Part shown: positions 32,911 through 47,562 of the stretch, one piece after another
Numbering within the stretch: position 1 is the stretch's first letter
How the letters are laid out: each line of letters opens with the position of its first letter
Assembly: GCA_964035545.1 (NCBI GenBank)
Contig: OZ037766.1
Span: forward strand, 11,047,722-11,107,721
Reading direction: 5' to 3'
From: Bugula neritina
Lineage: Eukaryota; Bryozoa; Gymnolaemata; Cheilostomatida; Bugulidae
Length of the DNA: 60,000 bases
The notes under the pieces: model-generated
What the model was told of the DNA's origin: nothing
Database searches by the model: none
The model's input: only the letters and a program-made list of their open reading frames with translations
Position numbers and translations under genes: made by a program

Positions 32911-35900
32911 TGAGTCACGTAGCAATGGTGACATCAAATGCATCTCCAATAAGCTTGTGTGGGCGGAATAGTGCTATTTCTAGAAACAACTTAATAAAAA
33001 AAACTTACTACTTGGAAAGTGGAAGATCTTAATTAAAGGATCTCAAAATAACCCAACGGCACTCTTCTAAAAGAGATACTGTGTAAAAAAATTCTATATT
33101 CACCACCAAACGTCTCATCCATTGACAAGTTCAGATTAAGAATATTATTTTCTGTTAGTTTTTCAACTAGTAAACCTGGGTCTAATGTCAAAAAGCAAAT
33201 TTATCTTCAGATATTGATAAGCTGTCATGATTAGGTAACCAGGTGAATACCTTCTTTGAGAAAAGAACAAAAGAGACTAGCTGGACTACTAGAGTTTCTT
33301 CCAGTTGAAAGAAATACACTGGAACACCATAACGTTACATAAGCACTACCTTTTGACCACTGCTAAGGCAGTTGAAGTGTTTTTCAAAGATCAAAGGTAA
33401 TAAGCAGTGACTTGCTAGATGAATAATTATTGGAGTCTTTTAAAAATTAGATTGTGATTCTTATCAACAACTTATGGCGTAATTAGCTAATTGCACTGCT
33501 AGATAGTTAATGAAGTAGCCAAGACTAGTTGCTTTTATTTAAAAATGATTTTTTTTTGGCTTCTGCATTAACAATAAGCAATTCTTTCAAATTTACATTT
33601 CAGTGCTTCCTCATTGCAATACTTCAATGCATGAAAAGACAATTCCACTGATTAAATTGTGAGAGATAGTAGAGTTGTAAAAAATTAGGATTTTGTAAAT
33701 GTTATGCATAATAGAGAAAGCATGCTGCTAGTAAAATGTCAACAATTAAATACCTAGAATTTGCCCAGTAAATGGGTGTAAGTCACAAAAAGCGCAACAG
33801 TGACATTTACACAGGCTAGGGAGTTGCCCCATCATTGAACAACTCTGCATATCTATTTACATCAGTGTTTGTATTTATGACTGATCAAAGTGAAAATATG
33901 CAAAATTTATGGAGGTTTCCTAATTCAACATTATCTAAAGAAAACCCCAAACTAAAATTATATTGATAAAAGTGAGGACATTATATAGAAAGGTGACCCG
34001 AAGCTGTTGAGGAGAAATTCTAAATAAAATTCATCAGTTTGATATGCCTGCTGATGTATAGCTAATTAATCAAATCCATGGTTTATATTAGTATTTATAT
34101 ATCTATAATAGATGCCCTTATTTAGCAAAGATTTGAATCATTGCAAACCCTATTAATATTTTGGGCCATTTTTTCTATATTAAAATGCTATTTTTAAACA
34201 ACTTTCCCAGTGGATTTAATACTGAGTTTTCAATAGTATCTGACATTTAAACATGTTATTGAGTGGTTGCTTTGACGCAAGTAAGGAGGAGAGTGGGAAC
34301 AGATAGGACATGGTAATTAACTTCACTGGTGAATCACTATAACAAAAGAGATATGAACAAAAGTGAAAATCGAAAGGTAATCAATAAGGTGATCTAGAAA
34401 AAGGCCAGAGTATATCACTACAGTTCAAAGCTTACAACAGCTCCTCCAGTTGACTGCTAGAAACTAGAAAGTGGTAGCTAACAAGTTGTCTAACTGAGCA
34501 GTACCAAGTCATTGTGAATAGTTAATCAAAGCTGAACCAGCACCTTAATACTAATACTAAATGAAACTGCACTGCAGTAATATATTTACAATCTAAATCA
34601 TCCAGTAATTATGTATAGTCCAGCTAGATGTAAAGATAATTATCACAATTGAGTTGAAAATGTAAACAGAACCTGAATTGCGGTATCCAGAAGATTGGGT
34701 GGTCAAAATATAGATTCCCAATACTTCACACAGTCAAAGAAACAGCTCGTAGGGCAGATATGTAAAGCATATACTAAAGTTAGTTAATAATCTCCTGGAA
34801 TCTCCTGGATATATGAACTCCTCAGTTTTATAGCACAACAGTCAATAAGCAATATTCTTTACAGCTCAAGTTGACCGATTTTTTTAATTTGAAAAATAAA
34901 TTATTTAAATCCGCAAACATTTCAAATTCTATGAATACTAACAACTAAAACTATTTTTACAAGTTGAATTTTTAATACTGTTAGGCTACAATTCTAATGA
35001 GTGAGTGATACTCACTACGCGCTAACCCTGCCTAGTCGTACTGGATTGTTTAAAAAATAACTAGTTTTAAGGCTTACTTACACTGGATCAACAGTGTCCC
35101 GGAGTCTATGTTTAGAAATAGTGACAGTGAGACTACTTTGTACTGCCAAGTACTTTATGATAGCACGGATTCTGACAATAAACACCCACAGGGAGGCTAA
35201 ATGTCCGTTGTTATCAATCTATTATTAGTTGTCGTCACACGTCATAAGTTTTACAATCCTAATCTAATGCCATGACAACTGGGTATATGATTAATCATTA
35301 TGACGTGTAAGCCATAATGTTATATTATGGCAAGTAGGTGGCTTGTAGGAGGGAACTAGCCCGTAGCAATAGGCAAAATAACAACCCACAGCCTAGTTAA
35401 ATAACTAATATCCTTCTACCGTAGTCAACAGCACAGGTTTGCCTTTAGAGGAGCTGAGCTAGGTTTTATTTGTGTTTCTTTAAATAAATAAACTTGAAAA
35501 TTCATTAAGCTGAACCCTGGGTAGTAAAATCAGACTAAAACTACCAGGCAGATATCAAGTAGAACTAGTCAGCTAAAACTATGCTGATAAAAGTGGCCCC
35601 AACACTTCACACACCTTTGAGAGAGCACAGGCTAACTTATTAGATGCTTATCATCTAAGGTGTGTGACTGAAAGTTCAAAGATCTATCTAGTAAATATCA
35701 GTATCAGTTTGAGTGGCCAAGTTCAACTAGTTAACTACAAGTCATAATTACATAATTTTAGTTGAGTTTTTGTGACTCCCAACTGTATTATTCTGCTCCA
35801 ATGTTAGAAATTGCACTACCACATCACAATTTACCAAAGAGAGCCATTGAGTAGCTGCTTGTTGCACGCAAGAATCTTGACCATGAAGCAGAATGAAACC

Positions 35901-38900
35901 TTGAAGGAAATCCTGATATGCAAAGAGTTCAACCATTTTCAATTGAAAAACTATTATTACTCGCCTCATTGCTTGCCAGTTGGCAGTTACAACTAGACCA
36001 AAATGTGTGGGCAACTACAATGATAGACAGTTGCTAAATTCAAGGAGGGGGGATACAGGGTGGGGAAGTCATCACTCAATATTTAAAGGAGTCTATTCTG
36101 TAACCTTTACTATATAATATTACAGAGCATATATTCTATAGGATATATTATATAGTACAGAGTATATACTCAATAGTATCATTATTATAGAATATAGACT
36201 ATAGAGTATAAAACGTGTACCCAGCCAGCACTAGACACAAATGTATTCAAATATCACAGTTATTAACATTGGATGCTTCAATGCAGGGCAATTTTCCAAA
36301 ACCAGCCAAATTAAAAAAGTCCTAAAGCTATTTAAAACATGAAAATAGAGCAAACTTGAATCTGGAGGTCTTAGATAAGCTTCAAGCACAGTTTGAGTTT
36401 CTGTACTTTAGGTATGCCGTATGGGAGACGGGACTAATTAAAAATCGAATTAAGTTAGATCAACTAGAACTTACCCTGTCTACACATAGCTAGTAGACTA
36501 AATGGCATGAATTACTATTTAATCTCCAAAGTTGAGGTGACTTAATGAATATTCCTTAAAAGATTGGCGCTGGCTACTGGTGAACATATGTACAAGTATC
36601 CTATGCCTCACAACCGTAAAGTAGGAGAAAGAAGAGCTTCAGCCAGTCTTGGATGCCGAGTAGACAGCAGTTAAATGCTGACTGCAAACACCCACATGGC
36701 TTCATAAGGCTGTTGGCATAATAATCAATATTACATGTACGCCTATGCAACCTGTTAGTAGTTGCCGTTGCCCATTACGATGTTATGAATATTATAATCC
36801 ACAGCTATTGAATGAAAGTGCTCCCAGGAAATCAAGCTGCATGAGCTCAACACCCACACAGATAGGCTGCACTACCGTATAACCCGTCCTATTCATCATT
36901 CTTCCGATTCATAAACATTCCCTTTTACACACTATACAGTATACGGTGTTGTGCAATTTTTACATTTTAAAAATCTGGATGAATTTCCTAAAGAGAAAAG
37001 TTTAAACAAAACCACATCCTATTAAGTTGAGATAAAGGAATGTTTTTTATAAAAGGCGCAAACAATATTCAGAACATTACAGCTGATTTGAACAAGTAAA
37101 TGTAATTGATAACATTTATCGCTTACGCCTACACTACCACGCATCTACAGCGAGAACTACAGTTGACGGGTATTAGCAGGTCCCCTCGTAGCAATACGGT
37201 TTGGGTAGAACGTAGGTCTATGTTGAGCGCAATAATACACTCCTACATTATTGGATTGAAAGAGTATGTGGGAGTTGAACTAAGAGACCTCCTGCCAAAA
37301 TACCTAGGAGCTAACGTTGCGTTCTCGCATTAGTTACTAAGTTGAGCTGGCATTTTATGGCAACTACTAGTTAGTATTACGATTGCCGTAGAGTGTAGAC
37401 TATCAGGCCAGCATTATTACTAACGAACAACATCATTTTGAGAAGTACTATAAATTAGCCAGGTTTAAAGACAAGTATAGATGTAAAAGAGTTTGTTTCA
37501 CATCATTCTATAGTATACTCAGATGAAGATTATAATAAAACAACGGCACCCATCTCTCTACAAACTCAATGTGACATGATTTTATGATCTTTAAAGCCTT
37601 ACAGGACATGAAATATAAAGAAGAGATATGACTGTGCTAGACTGGAATCCACCGGAATATAAACTAGGCTGAAACTGCTTCAGCAAAATGGTGATTTAAT
37701 TAATGACTAATGTTGACAACAGATGTAACAGCCTCCTATATGGAGCTTGGAGACTCATTTAGTTGCACAAGCCATATGCAAGGTTTCAAAGTAGCCTGTC
37801 AAACTGTCAGTGATACAACTGCTCAACCTAGCTAACCAGAGACTTTGTCTTCTAGTTTAAAATGCAACACATTCTTTCCACTTCCAGAATATTAAAATCA
37901 AATTAGCAACAAGAATTTAGATTTTTTGTAACAAGAGCACTTGCTTTCTAGGATGTCAATAAATAGGCAAAGTTATAGTGTCAGTAGTCTAATTGATATA
38001 TTTTTAATAACCTGTATTCAATATTTTATAGCAAGTCTAGTGAGTAGCCCATAGCTAATGCATAAATTCCAATGCTGTAAAACATTATGTTCTTTTAACT
38101 TTAGTGACCCTAGTAGATATATGTATGAACTGAAATAAAACAACTGCCAGTAAACATGAGTCTAAGCTTTGGCGCTAACAAAACATGTCAACTTGTCTTT
38201 GAAACCACTCTCATATGTGAACAGACCTCCTGAATTTCAAAGCATCATAATATTGTATTGGAACACGTTTGCAAATGAACCCAGCCCTAAACTCTAGCGC
38301 ACAAATATATTATTCGCATAAAATTACAGTTTGGTGTGACAGAAGTCTATGATGCAAGCGTGGACAACTGGACAACGACGTCACTTCCATCCAGGCTGGG
38401 CAACATGAAAAGAATAAATTGAACCAGAGGACCCTTAAAACTAAAATGCAAATTTTATGATTTCTTTGCAGAAAGTAGGTGGAGTGAATACATAAAACAG
38501 GATTCACTAGTTGACCTACAAACCTCATTTACTACCAAATATAACGGCAGAACACCAGGCTTTACTATGAATATTTATGGCTAATAGAGTATTAAAAGTG
38601 AGAATAACTCTGTCAGCTAAAACTTTAAGTAAGAGCACTTAAAAAAACTGGTGACATTAACTATTGTACTATTGTGAAGGGTAGACAGCTAGGACAGAGT
38701 TAGACTCTGGGTACATAATTAAACTATTACCTAAGTGATAAGCATAGCTTACTTGTGGATATCTCCCAAATTCCTTCTAATTCTTCTATCAGCGTTTCTA
38801 CTAGTCAGACTAGGGGAGCATCTGTCTGTAAATAGTGGACATGGGCATTAGAAAGGTGGGCAATAACAATGCTATACAAAACAGTATGCTTTGGAAGGAG

Positions 38901-40100
38901 CAGATTTATTCACCATAAACTAAAAGCAAAAAATAAGATCATTGGAAAAATCTAAGGAAAAAGTTGAAGTCATTAGTTACATCAGGTTATTCAAGCTACT
39001 TCAAAGCTAAAAGATAAGGCTTTGATACAGGGTTTTAGCATTGACAGTTTATTGGAAAGTAACATCGTGGAAGCCACTTTGTTTGATCTGAGTGGTAAGG
39101 AAACTTGCCTACTAGGAGCTAATTATCATAAACTTAAGAAAAATGCTAGTTGATTCAACTAGTGCACTTGGATGGACTAGGTAGGCTACGGCCATTTAAC
39201 CCATTTAACGCTGGGCTCTTGCAACACTACACTCTTTGTACATAAATACTGTGGATTCAAACAATAAGGCTATATAGGCAATAAATTAAAACTACTCCTA
39301 TACTCGACTACTGAAAGAAAGCACAGTGCCATACACTACGTTTCCATTATCGCATTTTTTCATTCGCTCCATGGAACTAGTTGCATCGAAGCAAAACCGC
39401 AGCCTGATATTCAATATATCAGCTCCCTCCATGAAAAATTTCCTTAGTATTATGCCGATGATGGAAATGGTTCCTTCAGTTAAACCGAATGAAACCTTTT
39501 GTGCCAAAGGCAGAGATCAGCATTTGTGGCGACTAATTACATAGTTACTCCATGCAAACAATAGTTATAAGTTACAACCTACCCGAAAGTATACTTCGAC
39601 TCATAACAATTCAAATTATTTTATTTATCTTAGCTGCTAATATTTAAAATAATTACCTATCATCCTAAATTTATAAAACTTTTCTGTAAACTAAAAATAA
39701 GTTGACAGCTATTTTCATTTTGAAAATTTAAATTAATCTTAGTCTTAAGCTTAAATTTACCGATCACAAAATAATTTATGCTTTCATTGGTTTATGCTTT
39801 TTTAATTTAAAATAAACTAACTCAAAGTTTGTGTATTTAATTATTATAATCTATCAAAAATGGAGACAAAAGAATTAAAAAATTATCATTGTGCATGAAC
39901 ATCGACTCATAGTTGGTCATATTAATAATTATCATTTTAGTTCAGCCGTCATAATTGCAAAAAGAAGATAACTTCATACGGATTGCATAGGAACATGTGG
40001 CTTTCCTTCGATGTAATCCATACGGGCATCCAATGACAGAAATGAGCAGTTCTGACTGAAAAAATTTTTTTCTTGAAATTTAAATTCTGCTACTATGACC
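32911..40100. other. Non-coding stretch upstream of the zinc-finger gene
   Basis: About 7 kb without a supportable exon. An AT-rich imperfect inverted repeat of TATAGTAT/ATATTCTA-type words lies at 36105-36210. GC-richer pockets (about 34990-35050, 36830-36910, 37120-37330) could be enhancers or old repeats. Open frames near 37106-37333, 38310-38528 and 39298-39544 lack splice context or recognisable motifs. Confidence 0.35.
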
Positions 40101-40104
40101 CTTA

Positions 40105-40330
40105 TGAGCAGCTGGTTTTTAGGGCTTAGAGCACTGGGCTTAGTAAACACGAATTCATGGCTCGAACCCCAGTAAAGGCCGTTGGTGATGTTAGGAAGAG
40201 CATGCAGTCATAATTGCTCCTGCGCCCCCATCTGAATAGGTCCTTAGCCTGACTTAACAAAAAACTTTTCCATCAGGGTCTTCTCACAGGGATGACAACT
40301 ATAAACTTGTGTGAGTTTTATTAGGACCAT
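40105..40330 (+). mobile_element. tRNA-derived SINE
   Basis: Head AGCAGCTGGTTTTTAGGGC, then GGCTTAGAGCACTGGGC and the B-box GGCTCGAACCCC. The body and tail match the SINE split at 24450-25860 ('GGTGATGTTA', 'TCATAATTGCTC', 'TTCTCACAGGG'). Confidence 0.6.
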
Positions 40331-41212
40331 TATATTCACTCCCAATTGTCAATATTTCCAGTGAACTGACACAAAATAATGGAATATAATTAATAATCAA
40401 GACTATTGGCAATTTTCAGAAATTTTTGAACAAATTAAAATATGTTAATACAAAGTTTTTTATTCTGATTTTCAGAATATAATTCAAACTTAAATTTTGT
40501 TAGAACAATGTCCAACCCTAAAGATAAAAATTGGTAACTACTAATTTATTATTACCCATACTCTCGGAACATATTTGAATAGATTGTCATTGCAGATAGC
40601 CATAAAACCTTTACATTCTTTACTAGAAGAAAAATTAACCAACCTTTTATTCATTAACTGCCTCTATTTCAACTATTCCAAGCCATATAATGTAAGTCAA
40701 TTTATTAAATTTTATTTATACATATTTGATTGAAAGGGCTTATATTATTCATATAAATTGCATCTGTGATAAATAAGACAAAGTTTTCAGACCTATTGAA
40801 GATATGATAATAATGTTTTAACCTTGTTTCCTTACAGGTTTCTGAATGATTCAAGAGGTAGATGAGATTGAAATCGATCGAAGTTGTCGTAAGATTTACT
40901 CCAACATTTTTATACTTACTTCCATCAAAATAATTATTGTTAAATGCTGAATTTAATTTTTACCCAATAAATACAACGGTAACATTTTCTCTTGGTGCCA
41001 TCATATTATATGAAAATAAAAACACATCATTTTGACATTGATATTTTATTAAATTATGAAAACGTCAACAGTAGTTGGAACTAGTAAACATGGAGATAGT
41101 TGAAATTATGTAGAACTGAAGTCATGCTATTATCAAGGTCAGTATAACCATGCTTAGGTGATGACCTGTTAGTAGTCTGCAATCATCAAATTAGTCTGCA
41201 ATCATCAAATTA

Positions 41213-41522
41213 GCCTAGGGCCACACTGTGCGTATTTTCGCATGCGAAAATTTAAACCTATGAGTGTCCACTGTATGCGTTGAGAAAACATTCGAACCTG
41301 TCGCTCAGCATTCTCAATGCAAATGCGAATCGTCTCTGTCGTCGTCACCTAATTGGCTGGTAGTTATTCAGCGAGCCCAATTTCTTTATTTTAATGCTAC
41401 ATTCCAGTAAATTTAAAAATGAAAGCTTTATTTATCACGCAGCACTGACGCTACAGTCGACACCTTTGCTACTTGTGGTTTCAATTTTCGCATGCGAAAA
41501 TAAGCACAGTGTGGCCCTAGGC
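41213..41522. mobile_element. MITE with 19-bp inverted repeats and TTA duplication, PIF/Harbinger-like
   Basis: 310 bp with terminal repeats GCCTAGGGCCACACTGTGC (right end differs only within the last bases), flanked by TTA (41210-41212, 41523-41525). Inner copies of TTTTCGCATGCGAAAA strengthen the hairpin. TTA duplications are typical of PIF/Harbinger. No coding. Just to the left, TAGTCTGCAATCATCAAAT is tandemly duplicated (about 41173-41210). Confidence 0.7.
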
Positions 41523-41525
41523 TTA

Positions 41526-43890
41526 GTCTATGCAAAATGTGGTTCAACTTTTTAAGCTTGCGGTTTAGTGGTGTCTGCAATAAAAATTATGTAAATAGGA
41601 CCTGTCCTGACTAGTATCTTAAAATTAGCCCCTCGCCACAACTCAAACCCTTATGCTATTCGTATTGCTTAGCTAAGTAGCTTACTTTCAAAATTCTGTG
41701 CTACATAGTTTCACCCTTGAACTAGTTACTTCTTGATGCATAAGTGCATCTATCCTAGATAAGCTGCAGCTCAATGTGGTTATATAACTTATTTTATAGG
41801 AGTTAAAATCATTAATGTATAATCTACTGAAGAAAACATTTTTTAAATGTTCTGTTCATTTTAATCTCAAACTAGAGTGTGACAATCAACAGTATGTTGA
41901 TTAAACTAACCACCTCTATTACTGTTGAAATAGAGGATTAATCAGTTTAGCATATCACTATATTAATAATGGGCTTTAATGTTGAGCAAATAAATCAACA
42001 GAGAAGTTCATAAAATTTCTTAGACACTATCATTAATTATAGCAAACGTTTTCTTCGTGATCTTTATTGAACTAATAATAGTTTAAGTGTATCACAAGAA
42101 ACATAGCCTTTTTCCGAAGACGATATAAAATCATAAAAACCAGTAAACTTGAGGCAGCAATAAGATTTCATTTTTGCTCCAAGAGTGAATGAGGTGTTGA
42201 ACACATAAGCAAGAATATAAACATTGTAGATAAAAGGTGGAAGAAATGGCTCTATAAAGGAGAAGATCTAGACAAAATTATTTAAGCATGAATAGGGAAG
42301 ACAAAATAAAAACACTTGTATCTGATTTAATGCATTGAAATGTCATTTTGCTCATTGGTTCAGTTACTGATTTGGCAAAACATCAGCTGAGAGAAGACAT
42401 TGAGTCCTCCGAATTTGACACCAAATATACTTTGGGGATAGCTGCTGCATAAATTCAATTTTTTTTGCCAAACTCCTGGTCAAAAAAGACTAGCTGAAAG
42501 AGTATAAGGAAGAATAGCAAGAAAAAACATCGACAAAAGTAAAAACAACCTTGTTCATGGGAGGAAATTTGCAACTAAACCCAGTATAAACCACTAAGCT
42601 TGACATCGTTTTAAGGCCTGGACTAAGTTTATTTGAACTGGTCAACAGGTAATGAGTTTAATTTTTATCCAGTGTTGGGAATATGGTAGGCTTAATCTGT
42701 TTTACAAAATACTATTACTTTGAGAATATATTAGATATTATCTGTGCAATACCTAAAAGGCAAAGCTAGGTGAAAACTATGCTAGAACAGAACTGGTGGA
42801 TCCAAAAGCGGCAGAGTAATTCAGCAAAAAGCCTAAAAAATAAGTAGAGAAGACTTTGAAAGATAAAAAAAAAAATTTGGGCTGTATACATGTACTAGAA
42901 AATCATAGAGAATTATATTAGAACTGTTAGTGTAGTTTGTAGAGGTGCTAAAAAGTTACAGCCACTTTCCAATATAAGTAATGAGAGACCTTTTGTGCAG
43001 AGCCTAAGACCAATAAGGGCTTCTTCCTAATGCACATCAATGTCACGTTAGTATCCAAGATGACCAAAATTAAAAACATTGAAAACCCTATAGGCATAAA
43101 TTGTACGAGAGAACTTCAACTTATTGACAAATTCAAGTCTTCCTATTGATATTGAGTGTTCCTATTTACTATATCTTTATTATATAATTTAAATTACAAT
43201 TTTAGGTGGTAAGCTTTTAAGCATTCAACTGTCCTCAATTAAGTATGTTTTTTGTTTTTATTTGACTAATTGACTATATTAACAGACTAAATGAATTATA
43301 TAAGTATTCAATTGGCAAAAAGGCAAACAACCTGTTAAGGTTTGAAAAGTAACCCAAAGCTAAAACTCTTGACAGTTGTTATTGTCAATGTATATTTAGT
43401 GGTACTCATCATTTTCTTAGTTCACCTGGGAAAATAATGCCCCTGGAATTCGTTAATCTTAAAAGTAAAGTTGATGCAGGTGCAGCTCTAAAAAAGGGGA
43501 GATAAAACTTATAATTTTAAAATTACCAACAAACTCAAAGAAAACTTAGCAGCGGAGGTGGCTGAAAATGTGCTTTGATACATTGGGTTGTAGACTACAG
43601 CTACAGGGAAACAATGGTGAGAGGTGTATGCATTGGATGCTGTTCCCATAAAAAGTGTGTACAAAAACTTGGTATATACCTAAAGAGGTGGCAGATGGGT
43701 AAAAGCTTTGGTGGAAAAATTGGTATTACTTAGACACAGGTTATTGGAGTTGGCCAAAAAATAAGATGTAATTCAAACCAGCAGCAAAGAAACAACAAGT
43801 AGAGTGAAAAATATCAGGACTTAAGAGCTGGGCTTGATGGCTAAAAAATCCACTACGGACTTGGCTTATATATTTATTAGCTTTCAACAG
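41526..43890. other. Gap with no recognised gene
   Basis: AT-rich. Parts of 42350-43700 have a slightly coding-like composition broken by many stops, perhaps an old retroelement. Nothing could be assigned. Confidence 0.3.
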
Positions 43891-43899
43891 AGCAGAAAC

Positions 43900-44190
43900 T
43901 GCAAGCTATTAGAAATCTCAAATCAATTTAGCACATATGCGCACAAAATGTATTATATAACAGGTTTGGACATACAACCCTAAAACAGTATATAGATGAA
44001 AGCTAAGATATATAAGAATATTTCAATACTACATAAATGAAGTATCTCATAGAATCTTTAAGAGGCCATAGCACCAAATTACCTCAAAAATTATAGCTGC
44101 AGTTTCATATTGCTCGTGAAACCTGAAACTAGACTTGAAAAAATGCTGAAATGAAAAAATCAAACTAGAGTTAACTCCTGCAACTGAGTT
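43900..44190. repeat. Dispersed repeat R, copy 2
   Basis: Collinear with 13560-13940: TCAAATCAATTTAGCACAT, CTAAAACAGTATATAGA, TTTCAATACTACATAAATGA, and AAAATCAAACTAGAG further on. Diverged, same orientation. Confidence 0.4.
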
Positions 44191-47100
44191 CCGTAAAATG
44201 GAAGGTGATTTTTTTTGTTATCCACTGGGATTATGGTAAACAGCTCAAATATAAGTTATAATAATGAAGGCTGAACTTTTAACGCCAATATATCCAGCAT
44301 AAGGTCATGCAGCCTGAAGGAAAAACTCTAATACAGACAAGGTGATATCAAAAGCTAATAATATAATTGCATTGCTTTAGTAAAGCTCTTATATAAAACG
44401 TAACTTGCTAGACCCAAAAAAGCATTACTTTCCCCAAAGAAATGAATAAAAGTTTGCTTATATACAAAATCTGTAGTAAAAAGTAACGTTATAACTTGCA
44501 TAATAATGATGGCAGTGAATACATTGTCTTTCTGGTTGTCTAGGAATGACCAAAATCTTGTGCCAACATAATTAAAGAACTGCAAGTGAAATGGCAGCAG
44601 TATTGGAGATGTAATGACCTGCTATCTGAATGGGACAGAGTGGAGATGGTGAGGATTGGAGATGTAAGGTCAATATACCAAATAATGAATACTTATAGCT
44701 AAAAAGTTAAGCTGAGAAAATAGGAAAAGCAGTCATGGATTGATGTAAAGTCCACATAGCCCATTTAAAACTTTTACTTGTCCCAGGGATTTCAACTCCT
44801 AAACATAGGGAGTGTTGAAATGTTTTCAATTCTCTTGTTACTCACAACTTTTTTTCAACATAATATATTTTTATTAGAGTAAAAATATTCACCTGTGATG
44901 AATACCAAGACACTATGTGCTGTAACCAGCCAGCCAGAGGTAATTTACCACTTGGCTATTCAAATGTAGACAAGGCATATTTTAAAAATAGGTTTATTGA
45001 TCAATATGAAAAACTACTTGTTGTATGGAAGTCGTCACTAAAAGTATTGGTTAGTGCAATAAGCAATACACCTGAGACACCTAACAAAAGAACATAGCAA
45101 CACCCAGTCCAATAAGTTCCCCCACACGGTTTGAAAGTCAGCAAGGTCAAAACTAGCACGCCATAGCAGCCATTTAAGGCCTATCAACGACCGTTCAGTT
45201 AGAACATATTTCAAGTCTACTTTCACTTCAACACAAGATTAACGAATTGGACAGAAAGAAACTAGCTTCACTAAAGAACGTAATAGCACACGTAGCACAC
45301 ACCAGCTGTTAACCATAACGATTATGATCCGATTTTTTTCGTTGAAATTTGGCCAGCGTCAAAGTGTCTTGTTGCTTATAGTAAAGGTACTCTTTTATTA
45401 TATAGGAAAATCTACTTCCCAAAAAATGATTTTTGGCAATTTATAGGTTTTGTTGAGAGAACATACCCAGGTGAAGAAAAAACTGAAGGCTTGTATCTCA
45501 AAAGCTGAATGGTTAATGGCTGCTTTCAAGTTTCATCAATTTCCAGCAAATTAGGCGTTTTTGTGGGTGTGACTAACAAATAAGCTATATTAATGGCAGA
45601 TTTGCTAGTTAATTAAGAATGGCAAGTTTCTTGGAAATCCATCAGACTTGAGACAGAATATATAAATTATTCTCTAGGCCTTAGGAACTAGTATTTACAG
45701 ACAACTGCATCATAATGCAATCCTGTGACGCGGTAAGCCTAAACCTCATTACTAAGGCTACACTTTACCATCAAGTCTAAACTTAATCACTAAGATTAAT
45801 TATTGTGGGTTGAACTTGGCTGAAACTTTAATAGGTTTTTGTATTATATCAGAATACTGTTTGCATCAAATATATTGCCTACATTTCTCAATGAATAATT
45901 GTCTTTTGCATAATGAAAATACAAACTAAAATACATACCTAAGTATGAAATGGCTATTCACACTATGCTGAGGTGATATATCCCCAGGAGTACACTGAAG
46001 ATGCCACCATGTCAACAACCTGATGATCAAAACAGCAAAATAAAATAGATACGACCTGGGGGAGATCATTTCACATCCCAAACTTAATTTCACACTCTTT
46101 CACACATGGTTGAACGGAAGACATGTAATTGCAATATAGCAATTAAAAATATGATCAACAAGCTAGCAATGGCCTGCAATAGATAACCAGACCAAGTACG
46201 CTATAAATAACACCAACCAGACACTGAAAGGATGTACCAACTATGCTAATAGAAAAGATCATACCTTGCAACATTATTTACAAGACATAGTGAATGACAA
46301 GTTAGACATTAGGAAACCTAAACTATACACATTTTATTGATTGTGAAACCAAAGGTGTAAAAAACTTATTCCACTTAAAATAAAATATGCTGCAAAGACT
46401 CGATACCAATAGTTTTTTGATAAATAGCATTTCAATAGGCTAAATAGACACAACATACATCTTAGTCAGTATAAAATATAAATTTATGCACATTCCTTGA
46501 ATGCAAAAAACTCAATTTTTAAAAATGGTTAAAGAACCCCAATTGAAAAACTAGACTTTTAGCCCGGGGAAACTAAAACCCAGAAATATAGGAAACTGCT
46601 TTCTTAAGGTCCATAGACCAACCTTCCCCACGTGTCAAATCATTGGTTTTAATACACATTCGAGTTGTAGTGATCAATTAGTCTGCTGTTCAGTAACTAT
46701 ATCCCAGTAAAATATCATGCGCCTATAATACAAATACTTAATTGCTGTCTATATAAGCCCAAAGTTTTATTAATTTTAATTGAATGTGGGCAGCCTTTAT
46801 TTAAAAAAAGATGACATACCAAAAATATTTTAACAAATGAAAGCTGTTGCAACAAATAAACAGCTTAAAGCTATAAGAAGTAGGCTACTTGCAATTGCAA
46901 ATTTTTAAAATAAAAACTGTAAAATCGACCATTGAATTTTGTTGTACATCATATCATGTTACAAGAAATTGCTAAAATATTTTGACATATTATTTTAACA
47001 TGATATTGTTAACTCATTCATCTCTATAATCATAAGTCTAAAGTCAATTTTGATTTTCAGTTCAAAATAGAACACTTTGTAAAACAGCGTAAAGAAGTTT

Positions 47101-47559
47101 CCTTTTGCCTCTTTGTGTTTCTTGGTGACCTGCCTTGAACATAAAAAAGTAAGCTTTTCAACAAATGTGGTGGTAACTGGCTTAATTTGTTAAAGAAAAT
47201 AGGTCAAGCTCATTTTTATGATGATGCATGATCTATGTTGGAGCAAAGTCTTATGACATCAAGTAAATGTTAATCATTTAAGGAATGTAAAGATAATAAA
47301 CAGTCTAGCTAATGTTTAAAAAACTCTCCCATTAAAATACAAAACATAATATTTTTGTCATAGATCTATTTATTAAGAAGATGACTTACTGGTTGGATTC
47401 CACCAATCCACGCTTACATCCTAAGAATTCACAGACAAATTTAAAAAAAACTCCCTAGACTGAAGTGCAAGGTCATTTGCACAATTTTTCTGAAATTTAA
47501 GTTGGCGGTTTCCATTTTCATGAACTCAATACTTCTACTAGAATAAAAATATAGTTGGG
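44191..47559. other. Gap with no recognised gene
   Basis: AT-rich. A GC-richer pocket at about 45070-45350 is open on the minus strand for 62 codons but has no family motif. It could hold an upstream exon or promoter of the zinc-finger gene; no direct support. Confidence 0.3.
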
Positions 47560-47562
47560 GTA

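Noticed and set aside
37106-37333. 75-aa plus-strand open frame
   Set aside because: GC-richer and possibly an old repeat, but no homologous motif, acceptor or conserved context.
39298-39544. Overlapping open frames on both strands with coding-like look
   Set aside because: No splice partners or domain; resembles a repeat fragment, but no ends could be defined.
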